A DNA stretch of 64,000 nt from Wolfiporia cocos (lineage: Eukaryota; Basidiomycota; Agaricomycetes; Polyporales; Phaeolaceae), in assembly GCA_029448655.1 (NCBI GenBank), contig JACCLO010000001.1, forward strand, positions 4,216,001-4,280,000, read 5' to 3'. The translations under genes and the position numbers were made by a program. This document shows positions 1 to 11,700 of this stretch, in pieces. Positions within the stretch are counted from its first letter, which is position 1. The number at the start of each line of letters is the position of its first letter. The notes below the pieces were generated by a model. The model was not told the origin of the DNA, made no database searches, and saw only the letters and a program-made list of their open reading frames with translations.

Positions 1-927
1 CGTACTATGCCCCAGTCACCAAAACGTACCTGGACGAGCTCCTGAGCGACTGGGGGGAGTATGTGGACGGCATCAAGTTTGCCGGGGGTGCGTTCTCCCT
101 CATGCCGGAGGACCGGCTGAAGGGACTCATCGACACGGCACACAAGCACAGTACGCCACACCTCCCTGCACTTGACTGACAATTGTCCTATGACGTCAGA
201 CTGCTATGTTAGCACGGGAGGATTCGTTGAGCGCGTCTTGTCCGCCTCATCGGGCAACATGGACGTAGTGTCCAAGTACTTGACAACATGTAAGAACGTC
301 GGGTGAGCAAGTCGTGCGTTACAAATCGCCGCCCGTATCCTGACCCCTTTGATGTAGCTTCGACGTCCTGGAGCTTTCATCCGGCTTCCTCTCCATCCCA
401 ACGGAAGACTGGGCCTCACTCGTCGAATTCACCGCCAAGCACGGCCTCAAGCCGAAGCCCGAAGTCGGCATTCAATGGGGCGCGGGTGGCGACGCCCCCG
501 TAGAGGAGCTCGAGTCGGCCGGGACGCGCGACCCCAAGTGGCTCATCGACCGCGCGAACACCTTCCTGCAGGCCGGCGCCCATGTACGTCCCATCTCTTC
601 ACAGCACATGTCGCCTCGCCCCTGACCCCTACGCAGATGATCATGATTGAGAGCGAGGGCATCACGGAGAACGTGAAGAGCTGGCGGACGGACGTTATTT
701 CCGCGATCACGTCCGCGCTTCCGCGTGACAAGATAATGTTCGAGGCGGCCGAGCCGGACGTGTTCGCGTATCACATCCAGAACCAGGGGGCGCGTGCGAA
801 TCTGTTCATTGATCACTCGCAGATTGTGCAGCTCGCGTGCCTTCGTCGCGGGATTTGGGGCACCGGTGGCACGTTCGCGCGCATTGTCACATTCGAGGGT
901 GCGCAGGACCTGCCGAGAGCGAAGTAA
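1..927 (+). CDS. Phosphosulfolactate synthase-like protein (ComA/HSA32 family), 5' partial
   Basis: Four exons are visible: <1-150, 200-302, 358-583 and 637-927; the 5' end is outside the window. The joined protein (about 255 residues seen) reads as one TIM-barrel protein of the ComA/HSA32 family. Segments such as GIKFAGGAFSLMPEDRLKG, STGGFVERVL, ELSSGFLSIP, EVGIQWGAGG, IMIESEGI, IMFEAAEP and FIDHSQIVQLACLRRGIWG are characteristic. In archaea ComA joins sulfite to phosphoenolpyruvate in coenzyme M synthesis. In plants the homologue HSA32 acts in long-term thermotolerance. The fungal role is unknown to me, and no coenzyme M genes are nearby. Introns are 49-55 nt with GT-AG ends. The gene points away from the left edge, and its 3' end faces an empty region and then the converging M20 peptidase gene. 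Confidence 0.83.
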
Positions 928-2009
928 GGGTTTGATAGGAGAGTTAATGTTACACTCTGTATGCCTAATTACTGTAGCATAACTGACATGTTGTATCTCC
1001 ATCTGTGCCTACAAAATCGATTAGTACACGTCAAAATGATAGATGCACGGGCCAACTTCAGCTGATCTATGTCTGAGACATCTGCATCAATATTTGGGGT
1101 GCCTGCATTCTCAGCGCTCGGTCGCTGTGCGTGCCACTAGCAGTCAATTCATAGAAGCTGTCATACTACCAGAGCGTTCAGTTTCTGCGCTACTAATAGT
1201 GTACCATTTGCCCTTACCCCTGCCCCACCCACTAGTGGACACTATATTAGTGCTAGATACATTCACGTACCACAGCTGCTACTTATACCCCTTTAGCACG
1301 GCCACCAACTCTGGGACACGTTTGGCGATATGGGACATATGAAGCCGGCGAATTATATCGCTTCTTCATCGCCACATTGCCACAAGACCAACCGCTAAAT
1401 CGGGAAGATGTTTCTCATTGAAACATGCTCCTTAGCACATCAGTTTGCCTCTCATTAATTTACTTGCAATATGAACATCCTCCTATTGACAGAGGATACG
1501 TTTGAAGACACCGTGCCACACGTAGCGCTCGCCGTATTCCACTGCCACACCCTCATGCATCATGCAATTGACCGTCAGATTCGGTATGTTACATAACTAG
1601 GGGCTCATCTGTGGCCATTCGCTTCGCTGATGCCAGATCTCTTTGTGATTCCGGATAGATACGCCGTCGCATGACATTGTCAAGTGGAAACATGAGCTTG
1701 TGCTGAAGGTGTGGCGGGGTCATTTTCCGTTGAGCAGACGATCGTCTCACAACTAGTCATCCTCATCTGAGCTGGGCACCCTACTTTCTGCACTCACCGG
1801 AGCAGCTGGACAAACTAGTTGTCTTCGAGGGTGGAGAGTCTTACAGCGTTCTTCTTATTTCTGCACGCCCTCCCGGTAGAGTCCCAGTGTCCTATCTGCA
1901 ATTCGTCTAGCCTCTACCTCTGACCAATGTAAGCAAATAGAGCTGCTCAGGCTAGTCACCTCATCTTAGACAGCGTCGATGAGGGTGTTCGCAGAACGCT
2001 ATGCCGCAG
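928..2009. other. Intergenic, nothing recognised
   Basis: This lies between two convergent genes. Short open frames occur on both strands, but none shows coding-like codon use, a family motif or workable splice sites. It probably holds only the two 3' untranslated regions and spacer. Confidence 0.5.
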
Positions 2010-3552
2010 CTACTCCACACCGAGGAAGCGCGCGATGGCTAAAGCCATCACCTCTATGCCTACCTTGAGCTCATTCTCCAAGTCTATGCTCTCGTCAGCA
2101 ATATGCGCCTGGGAGATGCACCCAGGGCCGTATATGATCGTGGCCTCTATCGGAGGTTGCAGAGAATGCACGGGAAAACGCTGAGGTATGCAGACATTGC
2201 TCGTGCCCGTCAGTTACCGCACATCGCATATTGCTGCAGCGAAAATTACCGACCTGGTCGTCGCTCCCAGGAGAGGTGACGATCCCCGCCTCCTGGCCTG
2301 TAACAGTCTTGATTGCGTCACGGAATACGCGTGATATTGGCTGGTCCGGCGCGACCCACGTCGCCTCGGTCGCATAGTCCTCGTCATACGACCAATTGAG
2401 TACGTCGTAGCCAGGTGTCGACTTTAGCGTCTTCAGCACGCCGAATATCTCCTCGCGCGCGCCAGCAAGCGTCTCTCCCGGGACGAGCCGTCGGTCGAAC
2501 GAGACGCGGGCGACGTCAGGCACGCTGTTGATGTTCGTCCCGCTGGAGAGCATCGTGAACGCGAGAGAGGCAGAGCGCGCTTCGGGTGGGATTACAGACG
2601 TGTCAGTGCGTTTGGCGAGCTGGGGACCGAGCGTGGTCGTTGCAAGCTGGATGAATGCACAGGCGTGGTGCAATGCGTTCACGCCGAGACTGGGCATCGA
2701 GCCATGCGAGAGTCGTCCGCGGAAGGTGAGTGTTCCCCAAATGGTACCACGGTCTACGGGTAGCAGGTCAAAGTCGTCTCATGAATGTACCGGCAACATG
2801 GAACAGCGTACGACCGCAGCAAACATTGGTAGTGTTGAGCGGCTCGGTGATGACAATTGCATCAATCTTGCTGGCATTGATGTACCCATTGTCAACGAGA
2901 AAGCCCATGCCGGCGTTGTGGTTGCCTGTCGTCTCTTCGTCGTCGACGCCCGACTGCTCGACATTTCCCTTTAGAGCCAAGCCTGCCTTCTTGATCGCCT
3001 CGACCGCGAAGATCTGAATCGAGATCAGCATCCATCTATTCATCCATCGCTGCCCCTGCTTGCCAGACCTGGCAAAGTCAGGGTCTATCCAGAGTGGCGT
3101 ACCTGCGCGGCAATGCCGCCCTTCATGTCCGACGCACCGCGCCCGTACATGCGCCCATTGTGTACCTCCGCGCCGAACGGCAGGTGCGTCCAGTTCGCCT
3201 CAACGCCGACGGGGACGACATCAAAATGTCCGTTCAAGTGCAGTGTCCTCCCCGCCATACCCGCGCTTCCCGCAAGCCGGCCGATCACATTCGTGCGTGG
3301 GAGGCCAGCGCCCGTCGGCGCGAGAGTAGGGAGCTGCTCGGTGGGCACGTCGACGTACTCAACCGTGTAGCCAAGCGAGGAGAGCGTGTCACCGATGAGG
3401 TGTGCGCATTCCAGATAATTCCGTCCTGGCGGATTCGTGGTGTCTATCTTGATCAAGGATGCGAGGAATTCCTGACACTGTGGTAGGAGTTCTGCTGCCG
3501 CTCGCCTAACGGCAGAGACTTGGGCATCTGTGAGGTTTTCCGGCAGTGACAT
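2010..3552 (-). CDS. M20-family metallopeptidase (ArgE/DapE/ACY1-like amidohydrolase)
   Basis: Four exons (3552-3103, 3013-2812, 2753-2254, 2180-2010) give 440 residues. The dinuclear zinc site of family M20 is complete. [12 protein letters not shown] supplies the first His and Asp, [10 protein letters not shown] the bridging Asp, DEETTGNH the catalytic Glu plus a Glu ligand, and the C-terminal [14 protein letters not shown] the last His. The dimerisation-lid region with CCGHRGTIWG and [10 protein letters not shown] lies between. Members hydrolyse amide bonds of N-acyl amino acids or small peptides; the substrate here cannot be told from sequence. The start is the ATG of [11 protein letters not shown], because translation further upstream has no family similarity. 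There is no signal peptide, so a cytosolic enzyme is likely. It is upstream of, and on the same strand as, nothing obviously related. Confidence 0.86.
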
Positions 3553-4393
3553 CGTAAGCAAGGGGTGATATGGCAGCTGCATATCTCACACAGCCGTTAT
3601 TTCAACTCGGGATATGGTAGTCGGCGGCATCAAAACTCGGCACACTGGTCCGATAAACGGTCGGATAACATATGTCATCTATCTCACACGCCCGTGAGGT
3701 TCCAGACGGAGAACTATTTAACGGCCATTACACATACCATATGGAGCGCGCCACTCGTAGCAATACGAACGCGGAATGCAGCATTCCATGTTCTTGAGCG
3801 GCCGTTGAAACGTTGAGGCCCGAGCCTCCAGGAGCCTGCCACAGCTCGGATATGATTACGATAAAGCGTGGGCTGTTCTGAATGGGGCAATGGAGCATAT
3901 AGTAGTGTAAACATTCCAGCGAACTCCGACAAGCTTAGTCCCATCGAACACTGTACACTGCGCGTCAATCCACCGCCGCGTGACGTTACGGACGCGCTAA
4001 GTCACGACACGTGGTGGTGCTTGAAACGGGTTGGCCTGAGCGCTTAGCACTGGTGTGGCAGCTGCGTTACTGTAGCGTTGTGGGGCCTGCTTAGTTTTGT
4101 TTTCGTGTATTGTCTGCATTTTCCGTTCTGCAGGTGGTAAGTCCCCAGTGACTTCCATGATAACAATGTTTTAATCAACGTAAGTCTCACAGATGTTGCT
4201 CGAACCTCTAGAACATCATCCCGCATTAGAATGGCGCAGCACAACTGACAGCTCAACAACCCACATCACGATTTATCGATAGCTCCATGAGCGATCTCAC
4301 AGACGATGCACAAACGTGGCCGTATGTACTAGAGTAGATGCGCCTCTACGCTCTCAAGGCAGGTCATGCTCAAATACGCACAGTCTATGCTAG
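3553..4393. other. Intergenic, nothing recognised
   Basis: This stretch holds the promoter side of the M20 gene and the 3' flank of the first dehydrogenase. No credible coding exon was found. A short AGCGCTTAGCAC motif near 4039-4050 resembles the octamer repeat at 6180-6203. Confidence 0.45.
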
Positions 4394-5405
4394 TTACAAC
4401 TCATCGGACCATGACCCGTATTGATCAACCTCCGTCTGGAATTCAGCCAGTAACTGCTTCGCCTGCGAGACACTATCTTTGCCAAGCGGGAAGCGCAGCG
4501 GCGGCTTGGAGAGTCCAGCCAACTTATATATGACCTCTGTTGCCTTTGCCGTGTCGCCCAACAACTCCCTTGCTGTGATGTTCGAGCGGAAGAGTGAGAC
4601 GCGCGATGTAGGCGATGCATACGCTAGGTGTGGCTCGGGACGTATCGCTACGTCAGTTATGTTTGACTGGAAAGCCCCAGGTTCAATGAGTGTAATCTGG
4701 TATTGCAGACGGTCAGATAGCTATAGATGCTTGCGAATGACTGGCACGTGCCTTGATGTTCCATTCAGGTTCAATCTCTGCAGCAATACTTGTGCTTAGA
4801 CCTTCCAACGCTAATACGGGTAGATCAACTCTTCCGTTATTTTCAGGCTGCCTATGCGTGAATCATACCGTGCTTGGTTGCGGCGTAGTATCCCAATAAA
4901 GGGAAGCTGCTAGTGCACACCATAGATGTATTCTGCAGGAGTAAGCCTCCCGATGGATTGTTCTCCTCACGGAAGAACCTGATAGCTTCCCGGGAGACAT
5001 TTGCCGCTCCCCAGAAGTTTACCTCGAACAACCCCCGCGCAGCCTCTTCAGGTGTACCCTCCATCTCACCAAAGACAACCGCACCGGCATTGTTGAAAAC
5101 GACATCAACGCGGCCAAATGCGTGCTTGGCCTGTGCGAACGCGGCAGTGACTAAGCCTGCCTTAGTCACGTCCAGGTGCACCAGTAGTAGGCGGTCGGAG
5201 GGATACTTAGCAGCCAAATCGGAGAGAGCGGCAGGATTTCTGAGCGTCGCGACTACAATATCACCTTTGCGCAGAGCAGTCTCTGTCATTGCTCTCCCAA
5301 AACCGGAGGACGAGCCTGTAACTGTTCACTGTGCCTTAGTTCCATAGATGAGGGTCGATGCTACTTGTGGCGCTACTTACTGAACCAGACCTTCGAGGAT
5401 ACCAT
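4394..5405 (-). CDS. Short-chain dehydrogenase/reductase, tandem copy 1
   Basis: Four exons (5405-5381, 5321-4869, 4810-4752, 4696-4394) give 279 residues. This is a classical SDR. The Rossmann nucleotide motif TGSSSGFG lies near residue 10 and is split by the first intron. NNAG is near residue 85, the catalytic Ser is in NTSM, and the YxxxK pair is in YYAATK. NIKITLIEPGAF follows the active site. The substrate is unknown; these fungal SDRs reduce or oxidise varied small alcohols and ketones with NAD(P). Exon lengths 25, 453, 59 and 303 nt match the neighbour copy exactly. The third intron begins GC instead of GT (GCACGT) and the frame leaves no canonical alternative. A TATA-like element and a conserved block lie upstream. 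The last residues, QYGSWSDEL, are also shared with copy 2. Confidence 0.87.
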
Positions 5406-5499
5406 TCTGTAGTCTGCGTGGAAAGGTACGCTTGGTGTCAAATAGTTGTGTATGCGTGCGGAGACGTCGATGTCGCTACAGTGGGACGCAGGAACATCA

Positions 5500-5565
5500 G
5501 GCTTTTATATCTCAAAATGCAGATTATCATCTCCATGAGCTGTAGCACATGAAATCACCGACTTT
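5500..5565 (-). promoter_or_regulatory. Putative SDR copy 1 promoter: TATA-like element and shared GAAATCACCGAC block
   Basis: About 100 nt upstream of the start lies a TTTTATATCT stretch. Further up is GAAATCACCGAC at 5551-5562, read on the plus strand. Both elements recur in the same order and spacing upstream of SDR copy 2 (GAAATCACCGAC at 7596-7607), so the duplication included the promoter or these elements are kept for regulation. Confidence 0.4.
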
Positions 5566-6179
5566 ACCGATTACATTGCGTCGCTTCAGTGCATGAAACA
5601 CTTTGAAACTGGCGTATTTGTCATAGGGACAGAAAGTTACATTCTCTAGGGAGCGGAGCCTAGCTTTACAAAGCAGAGTTCACACCGCTATTGCACATCT
5701 GACATAACGCGACGATGTCCTCAAGGATTTTGTATGTACTTAGTGCTACATTGCTATAATCAGAGTGCATCAGAATAAAACCATTTTGTCAGTGCTGAGA
5801 TGAATTGTGAATGGGTCGAGAATTCACCAGCCTTAATCGCACCTTATTCGTCGTGCGACATGCCGCGAGAACTGCATCCTTCGAGGTATACTGCAGTCAT
5901 ACTGTACGTCTGCATTCGTCGAGAGGTATCAAGACAACTTGCAAAACAAACGTTACCACGGACAAATCGGAGTACGTGGGCTGATAACGCCAAGCATTTT
6001 ATATTCATAGGTATCTGGGATCCTTCGATACACTTTGATGCGGCCCGCATGACGCCGGGCACCGAAATGCAGAGTTGCATAATACTGAACTATATTCTGG
6101 GGTATCTAGCATGAAATGAACTAGAATATCGAACCAGGGGCTCAGAATGCTCAGTGGCACGCCTGGCGCATTCATCCGT

Positions 6180-6203
6180 TTAGCACTTTAGCGCTTTAGC
6201 GCT
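6180..6203. repeat. Three tandem octamers (TTAGCRCT)
   Basis: TTAGCACT is followed by two copies of TTAGCGCT and then by TTAGCC-like sequence. It lies in the 3' flank of SDR copy 2. A similar AGCGCTTAGCAC is found in the 3' flank of copy 1. Function is unknown. Confidence 0.5.
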
Positions 6204-6471
6204 TAGCCGCCAGCGAGTCGGGTCAATGATCGCAACAGCCTAGCGATTTCACTGTACGCGGACGCCTACGCACATGTCCGAAGTGTGTTTATGTCATCAT
6301 GGGAGAATTTTGTTGAATGTAAGGCGACATATATTGTCAATAACGCAGTGTCAGCGCGAGGCGATTTTCGGGAAGCACTATGAACCATTACTCAAGAACG
6401 AGGTAAATATCCCCCTGCGTTAACCCGTCGCCTCTGTGCCCTCTATTCAAATTTCCACAATCGTTCGCCAT

Positions 6472-7481
6472 CTACAACTCATCAGACCATGACCCATATT
6501 GCTCAACTGCTGTTTGGAATGTAGTCAGCAATTGCTTCGCATGTGCAACGCTGTCTCTCCCGAGTGGGAAGTGCAGCGGAGGCTCGGACAGTCCAGCCAC
6601 TTTGTATATGACTTCTGTTGCCTTCTCCGTGTCGCCCGTCAACGCCTTCTTTGTGAGATTCGGACGGAAGAGAGAGACACGCGATGTGGGCGACGCGTAA
6701 GCCGGGTGTGGCTCGGAACGTACTGCGACGTCGGCCACATTTGATTGGAAAGCCCCAGGTTCAATCAGCGTGATCTGGTGTCGCTGAATATCAGACAGTT
6801 GTGAGCTGACCATGAAGTATCGGTACGCGCCTTGATATTCCATGAAGGTTCGATCTCTGCAGCTATACTTGTACTGAGGCCTTCCAGAGCTAAAGCGAAT
6901 GGATTAATTTCGCCGGCATCTTCTAACTGCACATGCGTAAATCGTACCTAACTTTGTCGCTGTATAGTAGCCAATTAAAGGTATGTTGCCGAAGCATGCC
7001 ATGGAGGTGTTTTGTAGGATGATACCTCCGGCTGGCTCGTTCTCATCGCGAAAAAACTTGACAGCCTCCCGGGAGACGTTGGCTGCCCCCCAGAAGTTTA
7101 CCTCGAACAGCGCACGCGCCGCCTCTTCAGGCGTGCCTTCTGTCTCAGCAAAGAGTGCTGCACCAGCATTGTTGAACACAACGTCGATGCGGCCAAATGT
7201 GCGCTTGGCTTGCGCAAACGCGGCAGTGACCTGATCTGGCTTGGTCACGTCTAGTTGCACCAACAATAGGCGATCGGGAGGATATTTAGCTGCCAGATCC
7301 GAGAGAGCTGTGGGCTTCCTGAGTGTAGCAACTGCGATACCTCCACGGCGCAGGACAGTCTCTGTCATTGCTCTTCCAAAGCCGGAGGACGAGCCTGTGA
7401 CTATTCGCTTTATGTTAGTTTCATGATTGACTGATGCTGCTTGTGGCGCTACTCACTGAACCAGACCTTCGGTGATGTCAT
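6472..7481 (-). CDS. Short-chain dehydrogenase/reductase, tandem copy 2
   Basis: Exons 7481-7457, 7400-6948, 6889-6831 and 6774-6472 give 279 residues, the same length and exon lengths as copy 1. Motifs are TGSSSGFG (cofactor loop), NNAG, NTSM (catalytic Ser region) and YTATK (YxxxK). The two proteins are very similar throughout (for example EGTPEEAAR and FEVNFWGAANVSREA in both), so this is a recent tandem duplication. The third intron again uses a GC donor (GCGCGT). Differences concentrate in the first 60 residues and around the active-site loop (MACFGNIPLIG against MVCTSSFPLLG), which could reflect a changed substrate. No enzyme in the window hints at the pathway. Activity as an oxidoreductase is inferred from the intact motifs only. 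Confidence 0.87.
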
Positions 7482-8730
7482 TCTGCGATATGCGTGGATA
7501 GGTGCACTTGGTGTTAAGGAGTGAGGTCACTACAGCTGCACATAGGGATCTTATATCTGTGGAGGCGGACGATGTCATCATGAGCTAGCGTGTACGAAAT
7601 CACCGACCTCGCAGTTTCCATTATTAGCTTACAGTGAGAAGTCACAATGACAAGCTGAGGAACATGGCGTGTTTGTAACAGACATAGAGAGCCGTATTCT
7701 CCGTGGAACGGACTTTAGGATTACGAAGCAAAGTTTCACGCCGATTGAGCGAATATGTGACTCATTAAGGATAACATACGTTCCAGCCACGCACATTGGT
7801 GATCTTAGGGCACAATTACGGGCATTCGCGACGGACTCCGAGCCCGTTTGGTCAGACATTGCAAGGAAGCCACAAAGCAGCGTTTGGCCTCATTTTCCTG
7901 CATTTGTATAAACGGTCAGGGACAGCAATACGCTCCAGTCGATGAATCAAATATCACGCCAAAGCCATCCACGACAGTCGGCTAACCTTTAACATTACAA
8001 ACGGAGAGGATGCGTTTCATTCTGAGTCTGTGTTTTGCACATCGGTCCAACAGTCTGTAGGCTCATGACTAATGTGACGTTCGCGGCTTTCAAGAGTGAA
8101 CTAGTGACCGGTGACGACACAAGTTGGAGATAGCGTCACTCTTAGTAAGATAGTTTAGTAGACTGTGATTCCAGAAGTTCGCTACCTTTGCAGGCCTGTA
8201 AGGCCTAATTTTGTATACATGAGAGTACCGTAAATTTCATGAGGCCATGTGGACCTCTTCAGCTTAGCGGAAACTCGGAGAGCGGAATGGGGGACTATGT
8301 AAGCAGGTATTACCGAGAAAACGAGAGATTACAGTGGCTGAAATCGAGTACCATACGGAGGGGAATCGATAAGGAAACATGGGGCGCCTACGAGATTACA
8401 TAATATCATTGTGCTTTCCATGGATATACGGGCCCAGGTACTAAGATAGAAACGACTGGACCGCGGCCATAACTGACCAGGAGTGTCTTTGAGATTATCA
8501 ATTCCATTTTACATATTGCGGACTGAGTGCACGGAAGAGCAGCAGTAACATCAAGTATGTTATGATTCATGCAAGGTATTGTATAATAAAGTCTATGGGG
8601 AAAGCCATGAAGTTAAGTACAACAGCTGCATCGTGCACGTTAGAGGGTATGAGGGAGAAATGGTCACGGTATCCGAGAAGATTTCAAAGTTCAAGGAGGA
8701 GGGAAGTTATCCTCTTTTCGTTGTCCTCCA
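7482..8730. other. Intergenic, SDR copy 2 promoter and spacer
   Basis: The first 130 nt resemble the promoter of SDR copy 1, including a TCTTATATCT stretch near 7550 and GAAATCACCGAC at 7596-7607. The rest, up to the stop of the ErdS-like gene, holds no exon I can support. Confidence 0.45.
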
Positions 8731-11700
8731 CTACTTCGGCATCTGAAGCGCGGACATGATCGCCTCAATTCCCTTTACGCCCAGACTTCCTTTGGGATAG
8801 CAGATATACATCTGCAACAACATTAGCGTACGCACTATCACAGCTTGGCAACTTTGCTTACCGGCTCTTGCTGGATCCCAAACTTCTGCCTGAAGTCGCC
8901 CTTGCCCGACAGGCTGAAGTGTGACGATATACCGTTGTATGTCTTCTCGAGCGTCCGCACACGGAACCCGCCGACGTTCTCTACACGCTGCAGCCTGTCC
9001 GTCGCACCCGCTCCAAACGTCGCACTACGCACCCCCGCATCGCCTAGCTTCTTGATTACATACGTGAGGATGTACTCGATCGCACCGAGAGGTGCACCTG
9101 GGAACTCCAGCGCCCACTTGATCTGGAACCCATGCGTCGGTGCGAGTTGTGCGAGCACTACCATCGCGCACGGCTGAGCAAAGTGTCAGCATTGCACCTT
9201 GTCATCCCTACCGAATCAGCATACCTTGCCCTCCTTGTCCGTCGCATAGAAGTACTTGCGGTGCTTCATGTCATCGAACGGCCGGACACCCGTCAAGTGT
9301 ATTTGTGTCCCCTTCCGGTGCTCCGACCACTCGCGACACCGCTCCTCCAGTGCATCCTTCACCTTTGGTTCCATCTCGCCATCGACATCAATGATCTTCA
9401 CTCCCTCGCGCTCCGCACGGTGCATCTTCCTCCGTACAGTCTTGTCGTTAGCTGCGGGATCCACCTCGATAGGGTTCAAGCGTTCCTCTGCGACGGCGAT
9501 AACGGCGCTCCAACCGAGTTCCTCGGCAAGAATGCGTTCGGTCTCGCGACCAATGCAACACCATACCGGCTTCAAGTTCTGTTCGCGCACATACTGTAGG
9601 AACGCGCGGATTACACCCATCATCTGTTTATGCTCGCATAGCGGATTTCCAAATGCCACTGCGAAATCGCCCTGGGGAATGTAGCCAACCGCCGCTCCGG
9701 TTGCCATATCCCGCCAGACAGACCACGAGGGGTCAATCCAAGACGTACTCGTAGAATCGCCATATTTCGCGATCAGCTAAATGGGGTCTTAGTATCAGTA
9801 TTCTGTCTGTATGACCGAGATCGGAAGGTACCGTCTTACATTCTCTAGTGGTGGTAGCTCTCCATGAGGTATACCCTCCTGGAACGTCGTCGACTCGGGG
9901 CCGTGAAGAATCATCTGCGTCGCTGCACTCATTGCCGCCTCTGCAAGATCCTGCCCGTTCTTCGGGAAGCTCCTTGGGTCGCGAGGGAACAAGCTCGCAT
10001 AGCGAATGTCGCCTAGCTTGAGGAACAGCATTACCACGCGCTCAAGACCAAGGCCGCCACCGCCATGCTATTTGTATCGTGTATAGCCTGAATATCACTG
10101 AATAAGATATCGTCATGAAAGACGTACCGGTGGGCATCCCCATCTAAAGCCATCCACGTACTCCTTCATGCTCTCAGGATCAATACCGTCGCCGCGCATG
10201 CGCTCCTCTAGCATTGGAGCAACGTGTATGCGCTGCCCACCAGACAAGATTTCCTCTCCACGCAGAAAAATATCAAACGAGTTCGACAGCCGCTATGCAT
10301 CACCGATTGTCAGCTCATCTGCAGGTGCCCTTATACAACACTCACGTTATCCTCAGGGTCCGGCATCGTATAGAACGGCCGCACCTCTAGCGGGAACTTA
10401 TCTGTAGCACGCATAAATTGAGTTAACACATGTGCAGGATGGCACCATAGTAACAAGACACCTACCAATGATGTAATAGTCCGCTCCGTATTTCTCCTTC
10501 ATCAGCTCACCAAGACGTTGCTCTGCCTTGGTACTGAGATCATCCCACTCGTCGGGCTCCGACCCATCCTCCTCCTTCCATCCTGCCTCCTTCAGCATCC
10601 GAATCCCCTCCGCGAACCTAATTCTTGGGGTCTTATCGAGGATCACCAAGTCGTCGTGCGGGAACTGAGTCATAACCACTTCAATCTACACAGTGTATGT
10701 AATTTGAGGCACAGAGGGCAGGGGGGCAAAGGGGTCAGAGAAACAACGGTTGAGAGCTGGAGGAGAGGAAAGCACCAACTTCGGCGCGGAGCCGCTCCTG
10801 CAGTCCGCGGAATAAGTGAATGAACATCTGGTCGAGCGTGTCCAGCACTTCATAATAGTGCGAGTCGAACCGCATCTCTAAATCGAGGCCAGTGAACTCG
10901 GTTAAATGCCGGTGGGTATTTGAGTTCTCTGCACGGAATACTATCAAACATGATTGGTCACATTCGTCACACAACAGCAGCTTAATGACCGAAACGCACC
11001 CGGACCAATCTCGAAGACCCTCTCCATGTCCGACGCGATACACATCTGCTTCGCGAGCTGTGGGCTCTGTGCAAGAAACGCGGGCCGTCGAAAGTAGTCG
11101 ACCTTGAAGACAGCTGCACCAGCCTCCGTACTGGTCGCCTGGAACTTACTCGACTGTATTTCCAAGAAGCGCTCGCCGAGCAAGAACTCACGGAACAATG
11201 TGCAGACACCCGCATGAATGCGGAAGATCGCTTGGTTCACTGGTGACTATCGTTGTCAAAGCAGGATCATAAGATGCGCTCATGACAAATGCAGTTAGAC
11301 CTACGCGGAGATCAAGGACCCGGTTGGCTAACCGCGTCTTCTGGTTGACTCGAGAGAATTGTGCCCCTTCCTGCCATAAAGTTAAGATTTGGCTAAGCAC
11401 ACGTATACAGGACCTATACTGACTCTATGATAGTATTCTTCTGGTCTCGCGACATCCTCAACTTGGAATGGCAATGATTCCGTAGGACCGACGACTACAA
11501 ACAACTGGCGCGGGAATGCAGTATTTTAGCGCACATATTCCTTTCTCCTCTGATGCGGACAAGCTCACCTTCAGTATCCGCACTTCCTTTGTATGCACAC
11601 GTGTACTGTGTACTTCGTCCTGGCCGTCTTGGGGACTCTGTACAACACCTTCGGCGCGCACGATACTTTCTCTGTTGAGACCTTCCGCCCAGCGGACCAT

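Larger units (their letters stand above)
5406..6471. other. Intergenic between the SDR copies, with a conserved upstream block and an octamer repeat
   Basis: This contains the promoter of SDR copy 1 and the 3' flank of copy 2. I see no coding exon. The roughly 160 nt next to the start codon resembles the equivalent region of copy 2. A three-copy octamer repeat lies at 6180-6203. Confidence 0.5.

Noticed and set aside
1043..1342. 99-codon plus-strand frame after the HSA32-like gene
   Set aside because: Composition is not protein-like and it has no motif.
4697..4751. Canonical GT donor 4 nt inside the SDR GC-AG introns
   Set aside because: It shifts the reading frame in both copies and breaks the conserved NIKITLIEPG segment.
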